From Chitinophaga filiformis (GTDB taxonomy: Bacteria; Bacteroidota; Bacteroidia; Chitinophagales; Chitinophagaceae): a DNA stretch of 64,000 bases. Made by a program: the position numbers and the translations under genes. The notes beneath the pieces were generated by a model that searched no databases, was not told the DNA's origin, and worked only from the letters and a program-made list of their open reading frames with translations. The DNA lies in contig NZ_CP095855.1 in the NCBI RefSeq assembly GCF_023100805.1, positions 62,001 through 126,000 of the forward strand. The letters are read 5' to 3'. Below, one piece after another: positions 36,726-46,298 of this stretch (position 1 is its first letter; each line of letters starts with the position of its first letter).

Positions 36726-39700
36726 TTAAAGCGATATTTTCAATCCGGCAGATAACACCCTCAAAGGAGGAATGGCTGTCCGTGACTGCGTTTCGGGGTC
36801 CAGGCCCTTATAGCTGCTCAGGGTGAACAGGTTCTGTGCCTGCAGGTACACCCTGCTGTCATGCAGGCGTAGTTTCTGTTGCATGTTCTCCGGCAATAAC
36901 CAGGCAGCCTCCACATAGCGGCAACGGACGAATGAAGCATCCTCATAACCAAGGTCACTTTTAATGGCCTTCTTGTACCCTTCCCGCAGGGCGCCATTCT
37001 GTGTATACCGCTGGCGGTCGGTGATATCGCCCGGCTTCTGCCACCGGGATAGTACCTCCGTGTATTGATTCTGCTGGAATCCCGGCATATAGCTGGGATC
37101 AAAAGTCGTATTGATCCCCTCCTGCTTTGTAAACTGCAGGAGCACTTCCAGCTGGAAACGCCCCAACCGCATACTATTCTGCCAGCCACCGAAGAATACC
37201 GGTACACTGTTCACCGACAACCTTTCTGCAGCTTTCTCAGCCGGTACCGGTTTCTGGTTGGCATCCGCAAAGAGATAACTGCCGGTAGCTGGGTCCACCC
37301 CCATGGAGGTGGCTACATAACGCTGCGACAAAGGCTCCCCTTCCACAAATCCGTTACCTCCCAGGAAGGGAATGGTCGGATCAGGATAGTGTACCAGTTT
37401 ATTGTGGCCAAAAGAGATATTGAATGCGGACGCCCATTCAAATTGCTGCTTTCGGATGCAGCGGGTAGATAGCGTAAACTCCCAACCCGTATTCCGGATC
37501 ACGGCAGGCAGATTGCCAATGATGCTGCCGGCGCCAGTGATATCCGGTAAAGGGTAAGCCACCAGCTGATTGGAAGAGCGGTAAATGAAATGACTGGCAG
37601 AGAACAGGATCTTATCGTCCAGGAAACCCAGTTCCAGGCCTGCTTCCGACTTCTGCGTCAGCTCCCAGGCAAAATCGGCATTGAATAAGCGGCTGGTCTT
37701 CAGGCCTGTTGCGCCCTGGTAAGTTCCTGTCACCTCCTCATACTTATCGAGGTACTGGTAATCGCCTATCTGGTCATTGCCGGTGGTGCCATAGCTCATT
37801 CGCAGTTTACCGAAACTCAGCACCTGCCGCAGGTGACACATAAAAGGTTCTTCTGTAAAGATCCATCCTGCGCCCGCAGCGGCAAATACTGCATATTGTT
37901 TACGTGGGCCGAAACGGCTGCTGCCATCGCGGCGTAGGCTGAGGTTCAACAGGTAGCGGTTCTTCCAGTTCAATCCTGTTCTGCCAAACAAGGCAGCATA
38001 ACGGTAAGCTGCGCCTTCCGTTGCGCCATATACGGTATCTGCATAGCGGATATTCCTGATCAGGCGATCGTCTTTGAAACCATCGCCATTGATGTTCTCC
38101 CGGGTTTCGTCATAGCCCTGCACCGTGCCTCCAAGCACTATTTGCAGCCGCAATGCCCCTGCCTGGAGCTCGTAGTTCAACTGGGGCTCAATAATGCGGG
38201 AAATGGCGTCATAATCGTATTTATGCAGGGAACCGGTTTTGCCTTTCCGCAGATCCGGGGCATACATCTCGATTGGAAGGATGGTCTCCGATCTGCCGAT
38301 TAGCCAGTTATAGCCCATGGCGGTCTTGAACACAAGACCAGGCAGCAGCCGGTATTGCAAACCGAGGTTGCCCAGCAGATTTTTTACATGCGCGTCAAAG
38401 AGCGGGCCTACCAGGGCAATGTAGGGATTCAGCCAGCCGTAATTCAGGCTGCCGTCTTCCAGGTATACCGCAGGCGCATTGGGCGGCAGCATGATCTGGC
38501 TGGTGAGATCAAGACCAGGTAAAGATGTTTTATCGGCCAGGAAACTGCCCGTAAAAGTGGCATGGAAGCGCTGGTTGGCGGTGGTGGTGCTGGTACTGAA
38601 ATGGATGCCGCCGCGGGTGTCTCCGAATGGGCCCGGGAAGACGGTGCTTTCCCGCCGGTAATGACCACTCAGCAGATATAGAAAGTGCTTGTTCCCTCCG
38701 GATACGGATGCCTGGGCATTGGTCACAGATGCAGTTCCTCCTGTCAATTGTTGCTGCCAGTCGGTATAACGGGTGGTATCCCATTTCAGTAAGTCAGGGG
38801 CATTCCTTTCCGTAGGCCTGACGCCGTCATTCCGGAAAGCCTCCCGGCGCATGGCGATATATTGTTGGGTATTCAGCAATTTTACTTTTCGGGATGTTTT
38901 CCCGAAGCCCCGGCTCACATTGACGTTCAGCTGTGTTTTTCCCGGCTGGCCTTTGCGGGTGGAAATGAGCACGACGCCGTTGGCGCCTCTCGAGCCGTAG
39001 ATGGCAGTAGCATCCGCATCTTTCAGCACTTCGATGCTTTCCACATCTTCGGCATTGATAAAGTTGAAGGCAGAGGCCTTGTCGCCCCAGATCTGCGAAC
39101 CCAGTCCGCCGTTCAGGACGGGGTTATAGGGAATGCCATCCACAATGAACAGTGGCTGCGTACCATTTACCAGGCTGTTTTGCCCACGGATCTGCACTTT
39201 CATGGCCATACCCGGCACACCACCCGTTTGCGTAATGAGCATACCGGGTACCCTGCCCTGCAGGGCCATGAGCAGGTTGGTACCTGACTGGCCGGCAATG
39301 AAGTCGCCTTTGACGGTGGTAACATTCCCGGTATTGAAGCGCGGGGTGGTGGTGCCGTAGCCGATAATGACCGTTTCATCCAATACCCGGCCCATGATCA
39401 GTGCAGGTGTATCGGGCAGCTCCATGGGTTGCATACGGGGGCCTATGGCCAGCGGGGCTTTCATTACATTGATGGAGCGATCGTCCAGCTTCCAGGTATA
39501 AAGACCTTTCAGTACGGCATTGAGTACGTCCGGCACGGCGGCGTTCCTGAAGTCAGCGTCCAAAACCTGGTGTATGTTGACTATTGCAGGATCATAGCTG
39601 AAGTAGTAAGGGCTTTGTTTTTCGATCTGGGAAAAGATGTACCTGAGGCTAAGCCCCTTGCCGACGATGGTCACTTTGGGCCGGGCATGGTCCTGCCCTT

Positions 39701-39773
39701 TTACCTGGCATAGACAACAGGTAAACAACAACAGGAGGAGTTGACAAAGTAGCGCCGGTTTGGGCATTCCCAT
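36726..39773 (-). CDS. SusC/RagA family TonB-dependent transporter lacking the regulatory-like domain (cassette 4)
   Basis: A 1015-residue transporter with a signal peptide (about 1-26) and STN domain (about 33-105). Residues 128-130 (GRV), the start of the usual carboxypeptidase-regulatory-like domain, are followed at once by LDETVIIGYG (131-140), the TonB box. The domain of about 70-80 residues present in the other two transporters is therefore missing, by a clean in-frame deletion. The plug motif VLKDADATAIYGSRGANGV and the barrel look normal. It is divergent from the sigma factor gene at 39920. Whether it still transports and signals is unclear, but no frameshift is seen. Confidence 0.93.
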   Translation of the reverse strand: MGMPKPALLCQLLLLLFTCCLCQVKGQDHARPKVTIVGKGLSLRYIFSQIEKQSPYYFSYDPAIVNIHQVLDADFRNAAVPDVLNAVLKGLYTWKLDDRSINVMKAPLAIGPRMQPMELPDTPALIMGRVLDETVIIGYGTTTPRFNTGNVTTVKGDFIAGQSGTNLLMALQGRVPGMLITQTGGVPGMAMKVQIRGQNSLVNGTQPLFIVDGIPYNPVLNGGLGSQIWGDKASAFNFINAEDVESIEVLKDADATAIYGSRGANGVVLISTRKGQPGKTQLNVNVSRGFGKTSRKVKLLNTQQYIAMRREAFRNDGVRPTERNAPDLLKWDTTRYTDWQQQLTGGTASVTNAQASVSGGNKHFLYLLSGHYRRESTVFPGPFGDTRGGIHFSTSTTTANQRFHATFTGSFLADKTSLPGLDLTSQIMLPPNAPAVYLEDGSLNYGWLNPYIALVGPLFDAHVKNLLGNLGLQYRLLPGLVFKTAMGYNWLIGRSETILPIEMYAPDLRKGKTGSLHKYDYDAISRIIEPQLNYELQAGALRLQIVLGGTVQGYDETRENINGDGFKDDRLIRNIRYADTVYGATEGAAYRYAALFGRTGLNWKNRYLLNLSLRRDGSSRFGPRKQYAVFAAAGAGWIFTEEPFMCHLRQVLSFGKLRMSYGTTGNDQIGDYQYLDKYEEVTGTYQGATGLKTSRLFNADFAWELTQKSEAGLELGFLDDKILFSASHFIYRSSNQLVAYPLPDITGAGSIIGNLPAVIRNTGWEFTLSTRCIRKQQFEWASAFNISFGHNKLVHYPDPTIPFLGGNGFVEGEPLSQRYVATSMGVDPATGSYLFADANQKPVPAEKAAERLSVNSVPVFFGGWQNSMRLGRFQLEVLLQFTKQEGINTTFDPSYMPGFQQNQYTEVLSRWQKPGDITDRQRYTQNGALREGYKKAIKSDLGYEDASFVRCRYVEAAWLLPENMQQKLRLHDSRVYLQAQNLFTLSSYKGLDPETQSRTAIPPLRVLSAGLKISL

Positions 39774-39919
39774 AAAACGATGTTGTGGGTATTATCATAT
39801 AAGTAGCATTTAATGACAAAAAGTACTCATGCGGATAATTTTTAGCCTTTAACATGCCATTAACTCATGCCCATTTGAAATTCGATACATTTATGCACAA
39901 AGAAAATAGGGTCTTTGTT

Positions 39920-40465
39920 ATGCATCCATTGAACAATTATTCAGAAGACGAACTATTTCTACTCATGCAGCAGGGCAGTGAGGCTGCCTATGCTGTGCTG
40001 TACCAACGCTATCTCGACCTGCTGTTCTCAGCTGCTTATTCAACACTCAATAATGTGGACGAAGCTAAAGATGTGGCCCAGGATGTGCTGATCTGGCTAT
40101 GGGCCAACCGCGCCACCCTGCAGATCAATACTAATCTGAAGGCCTACCTGGTCGGAGCAGTTAAAAAACGTTGTATTGCGAGGCTCAGGGAAAAGGCCAG
40201 CCGGGACAATCGCCAGCAGATCTACGCATCCCTCAGCAATACCATCACCGGCGCTTCTCCATTGGAAACAAAAGAACTCGGTAAGCAGCTCAATGCCGCC
40301 ATGGCCATGGTCAGCCCTACCAGTAAGAAGGTCTTTGTACTGTCTTATATGGAAGATAAATCAATGAAAGAAATTGCCGCTGCGCTGAACATCAAGGTAC
40401 AGACGGCGAAGAACCACATGCAACAAGCCCTGAAGACACTCCGCCAACATCTTCGAAAAATTTAA
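39920..40465 (+). CDS. FecI-like ECF sigma factor (block 4)
   Basis: A 181-residue ECF sigma factor with region 2 (DEAKDVAQDVLIWLWANR) and region 4 (SMKEIAAALNIKVQTAKNHM). The ATG at 39920 is chosen by alignment with the sigma factor at 16224; the open frame extends to 39854. It is divergent from the SusC gene and 70 bp upstream of FecR. Confidence 0.92.
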   Translation: MHPLNNYSEDELFLLMQQGSEAAYAVLYQRYLDLLFSAAYSTLNNVDEAKDVAQDVLIWLWANRATLQINTNLKAYLVGAVKKRCIARLREKASRDNRQQIYASLSNTITGASPLETKELGKQLNAAMAMVSPTSKKVFVLSYMEDKSMKEIAAALNIKVQTAKNHMQQALKTLRQHLRKI

Positions 40466-40535
40466 GCTTTCCACCCAGTACTTTTTTGTCATTGGCTGCT
40501 ACTATATAGTGAACCAGATTTTCACCAGGTTTATC

Positions 40536-41666
40536 ATGCCGGTAGATCCAGAATACATCGAACAATTGGTACTGGAAGAAATAACAGGCACCATTTCACC
40601 TGAAGACAGTATCACCCTCAAAAGACTCCTCGAACAGGAACCGGAGGCATATGCCATCTGGCAGCGGCTGCATCGGCAACTGACAGGTGCCTATATCCGG
40701 TCCGTCCGTGACAATCTGCCCGAAGACCTTCCGGTGGAGCAAGTATTTGCCACACTGAGAAGGCGCAGGCGACGTAAAATATTCACAGGCAGCCTGGGCG
40801 TGGCAGCTTCGCTGCTGGCGCTTGTGCTGGTGTACAAGATAATGTTGCCGGAGCACGAACCCGTTCTTCCGGCCCCTATCCCATCTTTCGCCCTCAAAAC
40901 TGTTGCACTGCAGCTGCCCGGTGGGCAATTGCTCCATCTGGGCAGCACGCAGCAGCAGATAGTGGATGGGATCACTTTCCGGGAGACAGCCGGAACATTG
41001 TCCTGGTCGGGTGCTAACCCCTCCCAACTGGCCCGCGTAATTGTACCGCCTGGAAAGGATTATACCCTTCACCTGCCGGATGGTACGGAGGTGAAGCTAA
41101 ATGCGGCCACCACCATAGAAATGCCCCTTGCGTTTGGCAGGAGCCGGGAAGTGACGGTAAAGGGAGAGGCCTACTTCCAGGTAGCTAAAAACAGGGAAAA
41201 GCCCTTCCTGGTACGTTTACCCAAAAGTACAGTGCAGGTATTGGGTACCTCCTTCAATGTAAACACTTATGATAGCAGCCAGGTGAGGGTGGCGCTGGAA
41301 TCGGGCGCCGTTAAAATGCGTACGAATGATGGCGATGTGCTGCTGCAGCCCGGAAAAGCCGTCCGGTATCATCCGGGAACAAGACCCATAGCGGCCGGTT
41401 TTGATGCCCATGCCGTGCTGTCCTGGAAGAGCGGCTACTATGTATTTGAAAATACCACGGTGAGTGAGATTGCCGATGTGATTGAACGCACTTATCGTGT
41501 AAAGGTGATCCTGGACTCAAAAGCCACGGCAGAGAAAACATATTCCTCCAGGCTGGAAAAGGGGGCGCCACTGGAAAAATTCCTCGAACGATTAAAGACA
41601 CTTAATAACATCAATTACCAGTTTGAAAACGGAAACAGTATTGTGCATTTGTTATACCGCCCGTAA
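40536..41666 (+). CDS. FecR-type anti-sigma factor (block 4)
   Basis: A 376-residue anti-sigma factor. The ATG at 40536 matches the start of the paralog at 16809; a GTG at 40509 is an alternative. One membrane helix at about residues 85-102 (LGVAASLLALVLVYKIML). The periplasmic domain contains LPDGTEVKLNAATTIEMPL and VQVLGTSFNVNTY. The C-terminal region should contact the STN domain of the transporter at 36726. It is followed by the AraC-like gene 12 bp later, without a second sigma factor. Confidence 0.92.
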   Translation: MPVDPEYIEQLVLEEITGTISPEDSITLKRLLEQEPEAYAIWQRLHRQLTGAYIRSVRDNLPEDLPVEQVFATLRRRRRRKIFTGSLGVAASLLALVLVYKIMLPEHEPVLPAPIPSFALKTVALQLPGGQLLHLGSTQQQIVDGITFRETAGTLSWSGANPSQLARVIVPPGKDYTLHLPDGTEVKLNAATTIEMPLAFGRSREVTVKGEAYFQVAKNREKPFLVRLPKSTVQVLGTSFNVNTYDSSQVRVALESGAVKMRTNDGDVLLQPGKAVRYHPGTRPIAAGFDAHAVLSWKSGYYVFENTTVSEIADVIERTYRVKVILDSKATAEKTYSSRLEKGAPLEKFLERLKTLNNINYQFENGNSIVHLLYRP

Positions 41667-41678
41667 ACAATATCGGCT

Positions 41679-42668
41679 ATGCGCTCAACATTATTCAAAG
41701 CTAACAAGCTTATCCTGATCGAAAAGGACAAACAATCTTATATTCCCGCCAACTGCCTGCCGCTGGAGTACCTGAAGCTGGTGGTTCCCTATGCAGGTTT
41801 ATATTTCCGGGAAGATGAGGAGTGTGAGATCCTCTCCCAACACATCAGCACCGGCCCTTTTTCCTTATGGATGCACGACATTTTTGCGAAGGACAGGATC
41901 ACATTGTTGCCATACACACCCTACCATATCTGGACCCTGCATTTTATGTATGAAGACAGTCTGGTAATAGAAAGCAAAGAGAATCCCCCTTATCTGCTCG
42001 AAGAACGGGAATGTAACCTGTTCAACCTGCTCCCGGGGCTACATCCTGTTCCTATGGAGGCCAACAGGAAAGTACTGTCCGTACATATCAACATTCGCCC
42101 GGAGTTCTTCACTAACCTCGTATACAAGTATCCCGCCCTCAGCGAGTTGCTGGACCGTTTCACTCCTTCAGCGAGCTGTGCGATCAATGATGCACCACAT
42201 CCTATCAGCGCAGTTGCAGACCTGCTCATTCAGCGCATTCTAACCTGCCGTTATACCGGCCGGAAAGCGCATGTGTTCCTCCATCGCTGCATCCTGGACC
42301 TCCTGCTGAATTATGCACAAAGAGAGGCGCAGGCGGGTGAGCCCTTCCTGTTCAGCAGCCTTGAACACCGGGAAACCTACCGGCAGATCTTTCAGCTGCT
42401 GGTAGAGCAGGCACACAAGACCTTTTCATTGGCTGAACTATCCTGGTTATATGGATTGCCCGCGGCAGAACTATCCCAGGGCTTCCGGCAGCACTATGCC
42501 ATCTCTATTGAGGACTTCAGCCACATGCAGAGAATGATGATGACTTATCACGTATTGCATAAAAGAAACTGCTCACTGCCAGTTATTGCAGAAGCTACTG
42601 GTTTTAAAGACGCCAATGAAATGGTGAAACAACTGGAAGTGTATTATGAGTTCAAAGTAAAAAAATAA
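41679..42668 (+). CDS. AraC-like regulator, paralog 3 (329 aa)
   Basis: A 329-residue member of the family at 18568, starting MRSTLFKANKLILIEKD. It contains ILSQHISTGPFSLWMHDI, a central NLFNLLPGL segment and the C-terminal helix-turn-helix (ELSQGFRQHYAISIEDFSHM, then IAEATGFKDANEM). Among the paralogs this one keeps the AraC-like second helix-turn-helix most clearly. It lies 12 bp after FecR and is probably co-transcribed with it. It may regulate the same transporter or the GH2 gene downstream. Confidence 0.82.
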   Translation: MRSTLFKANKLILIEKDKQSYIPANCLPLEYLKLVVPYAGLYFREDEECEILSQHISTGPFSLWMHDIFAKDRITLLPYTPYHIWTLHFMYEDSLVIESKENPPYLLEERECNLFNLLPGLHPVPMEANRKVLSVHINIRPEFFTNLVYKYPALSELLDRFTPSASCAINDAPHPISAVADLLIQRILTCRYTGRKAHVFLHRCILDLLLNYAQREAQAGEPFLFSSLEHRETYRQIFQLLVEQAHKTFSLAELSWLYGLPAAELSQGFRQHYAISIEDFSHMQRMMMTYHVLHKRNCSLPVIAEATGFKDANEMVKQLEVYYEFKVKK

Positions 42669-42793
42669 GGCGAATACCCGGTAACCCTGTTACCATTCAT
42701 CTCTGACTGCAACTAGAGTTTCCCACGGTCTGCATTTGTCAAGACTTTCGTGGAGATACGACCAACCAATTACATACAGCTTAAAAACTAACC

Positions 42794-45433
42794 ATGAAGA
42801 GATTGAATGCGGCAGCGGCTGCCATCGCATTGTTTTGTGCATCGCATGGATACATCTACGCGCAGACACCGATTAACTCCACATCCTCCTGGCAGATGCA
42901 ACCTGTCAGTATTCAAACAAGATGGGCGAAACAAGTAAATCCCCAAAACGTATTGCCGGAGTATCCTCGGCCACAAATGGTCCGGAACAAATGGCAAAAC
43001 CTCAATGGTTTATGGCAGTATGCCATTACCCCCAAAGATGCCGCCAGGCCTACACAGTTCAACGGGCAGATCCTGGTGCCCTTCCCCCTCGAATCGGCGC
43101 TGTCCGGTGTGAAAAAACCACTGCTACCTACTCAGCGGCTATGGTATAAACGCAGTATTACAAAGCCGGATATCAGCGACGACAAACGGGTGCTGTTACA
43201 CTTTGGCGCAGTAGATTGGCTAGCCACAGTATACATCAATGGCAAAGAAATTGGCGGCCATACTGGCGGTTACCAAAACTTCTCCTTCGATATTACTGAT
43301 GCGTTAAAAGACGGTGATAACGAACTGGAAGTATCCGTATTCGACCCTACTGATCAGGGTATCAATCCTCATGGCAAGCAGGTATTGACCCCGCAGAATA
43401 TAATGTATACCGCCAGCAGCGGTATCTGGCAGACGGTATGGATGGAAACCGTACCGGCTGCTTACATTAACAACATCCGCATTACACCGGATATTGATAA
43501 AGGTAATTTGCAACTGGAAGTGATCACCGCCGGCAAGGAAGGTGACTATTCCATAGAGGCTGTTGCATCCAATGGTAAAAAAGTAAAAGGTAAGCCTAAT
43601 ACGCAGCTCTTATTACCGGTGCCGAATGCTAAGCTTTGGAGTCCTGACCAGCCCTACCTCTACAACCTAAATGTAAAACTGTTGTACAAAGGCAAAGTGG
43701 TGGATACGATCGGTAGTTATTTCGGCATGCGTAAAATAGAAGTGAAGAAAGATGAAAAGGGTGTAGAGCGCCTTTTCCTCAATAACAAATACACCTACCA
43801 TTTGGGCGTATTGGACCAGGGTTTCTGGCCGGAAGGATTGTACACCGCTCCAACAGATGAGGCCTTGCAATTTGATATCATGGCCATCAGGAACATGGGG
43901 TATAATACCATCCGTAAGCATATCAAATTAGAACCCGCACGCTGGTATTATCATGCAGATAAAGCAGGTATGCTGGTATGGCAGGATATGGTGACCTGTG
44001 CGAATGATAAACCAGATGCCAGATCTGAATTCGAAAAAGAAAATAAGGAAAATATCGCCCAGTTATACAACTATCCAAGTATCGTTATCTGGGTACTGTT
44101 TAATGAAGGTTGGGCACGATATGATCAGCAACGCCTGACAGAATGGATGAAACAAACAGATCCATCACGTATTGTAAATGGTCATACCGGGGAGAACTAT
44201 GACCGTGGTGCACCTGAGGACGCTAAAAAATGGGCAAGTAGTGATCTGACTGACATCCACGATTATCCTGGTCCAGGCATTCCACCGGCATTACCTGGCA
44301 AAGCGCGTGTACTTGGTGAATGGGGTGGTGTAAGAGTTCCTACCTTAAAACATCAGTGGAATGACATGGAAGGCTGGGGATACATCCAGGTGCCTGCCAG
44401 TGCTTTTAAAGCGAAATATGATTCCATGATAAAAAGCCTGAAATCTTTGGAAGAAAAAGGCTTATCCGGTTCTATCTACACGGAACCATTTGACGTGGAA
44501 ACAGAGGAAAATGGTATGATGACTTATGACCGTGAAGTCATTAAAATAGCTGATGAAGATCTCAGGAAAATTCATGGCCAGATATTGGCACAGGCTGAAA
44601 GTTATGCTGCGGCTCCTGGTGTATTTAAGGCCAGAGTAGCTGACACTGCTAATCCAGACTTGCAGTATGCGTCTTTGCTGGATCAATTCCGCAATGGTAA
44701 GAAAGATTCGGAATTTTTGAGGGATTTGACATTGATGGCTGTACGTTTAAAAGACGACAAAACTGTGCCGGAATTGAGCGCGGCATATATCAACAGCATG
44801 ACTGATCCGTTCACGTTCAGGAACATGACCTTCATCAATCGTTTCACCAAATCTACAAAAGATCCGGGCTTTAATATCTTATTCAAGAATCAACAAAAAG
44901 CGGGTGAGTTAATTGGCGACGATAATGTAAGAAATAAAATAAAGTCCACAGTATTCAATGATGAAATAAAAGCATATGTTTCCGGGCCTGAAGCAAACCC
45001 AGACTGGAATGAACTAGAAAAAAAGATAGTACCTAAATATGGAACTCCTGGTGAGGAAATATTGTTGCATGCTAAAGCTACGCATTATATAAACCATAGA
45101 GATTGGAACAATTTCGTTCCTGCTGCATCTACATTAATTAATAAGTACAGAAAAAGTGTACCCAGCGGTATGCTAAATGATTTTGCCTGGGCAGTTTTCG
45201 AAAATGTAACGGACACCTCACTACTGAAATCTGCACTCCTATGGAGCAAGTACAGCCTGGAAGAAGAACAAGTGCCGATGATGATGGACACCTATGCAAA
45301 TTTGCTACATAAACTAGGCAATCAGCAGGAAGCAATAAAGTGGGAACAAAAAGCTGTAGACTCCGATCCTAAAGAAACAGTCTTCAAAGACACCCTCGAA
45401 AAAATGAAAAAAGGTGAAAAAACCTGGAACTAA
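42794..45433 (+). CDS. Glycoside hydrolase family 2 with an extra helical C-terminal domain
   Basis: An 879-residue exported enzyme (signal peptide about 1-23, ending YAQ). A jelly-roll sugar-binding domain (about 60-220), an immunoglobulin-like domain (about 225-315) and a TIM barrel (about 325-600) follow. The acid/base is Glu438 in VLFNEGWA; Glu509 in VLGEWGG is the likely nucleophile. The last about 270 residues are helical, with a TPR-like end (DTYANLLHKLGNQQEAIKWE). They resemble the C-terminal part of many thioredoxin-family proteins of this phylum more than a GH2 domain. The 3' third is also more AT-rich than the 5' part. Hydrolyses a beta-linked sugar; the exact substrate cannot be read from sequence. 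Confidence 0.9.
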   Translation: MKRLNAAAAAIALFCASHGYIYAQTPINSTSSWQMQPVSIQTRWAKQVNPQNVLPEYPRPQMVRNKWQNLNGLWQYAITPKDAARPTQFNGQILVPFPLESALSGVKKPLLPTQRLWYKRSITKPDISDDKRVLLHFGAVDWLATVYINGKEIGGHTGGYQNFSFDITDALKDGDNELEVSVFDPTDQGINPHGKQVLTPQNIMYTASSGIWQTVWMETVPAAYINNIRITPDIDKGNLQLEVITAGKEGDYSIEAVASNGKKVKGKPNTQLLLPVPNAKLWSPDQPYLYNLNVKLLYKGKVVDTIGSYFGMRKIEVKKDEKGVERLFLNNKYTYHLGVLDQGFWPEGLYTAPTDEALQFDIMAIRNMGYNTIRKHIKLEPARWYYHADKAGMLVWQDMVTCANDKPDARSEFEKENKENIAQLYNYPSIVIWVLFNEGWARYDQQRLTEWMKQTDPSRIVNGHTGENYDRGAPEDAKKWASSDLTDIHDYPGPGIPPALPGKARVLGEWGGVRVPTLKHQWNDMEGWGYIQVPASAFKAKYDSMIKSLKSLEEKGLSGSIYTEPFDVETEENGMMTYDREVIKIADEDLRKIHGQILAQAESYAAAPGVFKARVADTANPDLQYASLLDQFRNGKKDSEFLRDLTLMAVRLKDDKTVPELSAAYINSMTDPFTFRNMTFINRFTKSTKDPGFNILFKNQQKAGELIGDDNVRNKIKSTVFNDEIKAYVSGPEANPDWNELEKKIVPKYGTPGEEILLHAKATHYINHRDWNNFVPAASTLINKYRKSVPSGMLNDFAWAVFENVTDTSLLKSALLWSKYSLEEEQVPMMMDTYANLLHKLGNQQEAIKWEQKAVDSDPKETVFKDTLEKMKKGEKTWN

Positions 45434-45443
45434 ATAAATCTTC

Positions 45444-45479
45444 GCCAGGGGCGCATCTCCCGCCAGATGCGCCCCTGGC
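45444..45479 (+). terminator. Strong 15-bp hairpin after the GH2 gene
   Basis: A perfect inverted repeat of 15 bp (45444-45458 and 45465-45479, arms beginning GCCAGGGGCGC) with a 6-base loop starts 10 bases after the stop codon. There is no immediate T tract, but a T-rich stretch follows about 25 bases later. It probably terminates or stabilises the GH2 transcript. Confidence 0.7.
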
Positions 45480-45554
45480 ACATTAACTTCAAATTAACTT
45501 CTTTTTATTTTTCATTTATTAGTTTAGCAGTGAACCAACTTTACCATCCCTCTT

Positions 45555-46094
45555 ATGACAGATCACTATACCGAATTGCTACACACTTTTGAGCAAACCC
45601 CAATGGAGGACCTCGCCTGCTACTTCCACGACAATGCAGAAAGCATTGACTCCCTCATCCAATTGTACGAAGCATATAACAAGCATGTGATGAATGCGCA
45701 GGCAAAACGCATTCGCGAGCTCAGGAAAAGCATCTGTCAACTGACGGAAGATGATGCCTGGTCTGACATGGAAGGCCTGGAAATAAGCTATAACGATTTC
45801 GAACCACGCATCTATATCCAAGCAGGTTTTACTTCGAATGCAGCAGATCCATTAGCCACCTTCAGCATTCATATACTCGCCCCTACGGTACAGGCCTGGA
45901 ATCATTATGAAGACCGGCTGCTGGATCACTATACAGCACAGGAACCCCTGATAATCGGCAACAAGACAATATTACAGGTATTCACCGTTCCCGGGCAGCA
46001 GCAGGAACAGGTGCTGAAGGCCCTGCAGGAAGTCTATTTGTTCTTATCCAGCCTCACTTTCAGGAATTTCTTCCCCTCGTTAACATCTCATTAA
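45555..46094 (+). CDS. Hypothetical soluble protein (179 aa)
   Basis: A 179-residue, acidic, probably cytosolic protein without signal peptide. The first half is helical (DSLIQLYEAYNKHVMNAQAKRIRELRKS); the second half contains beta-rich and helical parts. No domain is recognised. It lies between the GH2 gene and the fourth AraC-like gene, on the same strand. Its role is unknown. Confidence 0.7.
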   Translation: MTDHYTELLHTFEQTPMEDLACYFHDNAESIDSLIQLYEAYNKHVMNAQAKRIRELRKSICQLTEDDAWSDMEGLEISYNDFEPRIYIQAGFTSNAADPLATFSIHILAPTVQAWNHYEDRLLDHYTAQEPLIIGNKTILQVFTVPGQQQEQVLKALQEVYLFLSSLTFRNFFPSLTSH

Positions 46095-46298
46095 CTAAGT
46101 TCCCTTTCCAATTTACTAGCTTAGCTGCTATATAGCGATTGTCGTTCAACGATTCCCTTCGGAATACACCAACGAAACCGGCTTAACGATAAAGCATTGT
46201 TCCCATTGCCAGCCCCCACGCAAGCCAATAGCGGGTTGCTGCCTGGCTTATATATATAAGTTCATGTGTACATCAAAATAGACCGTTAAAACGCGATT

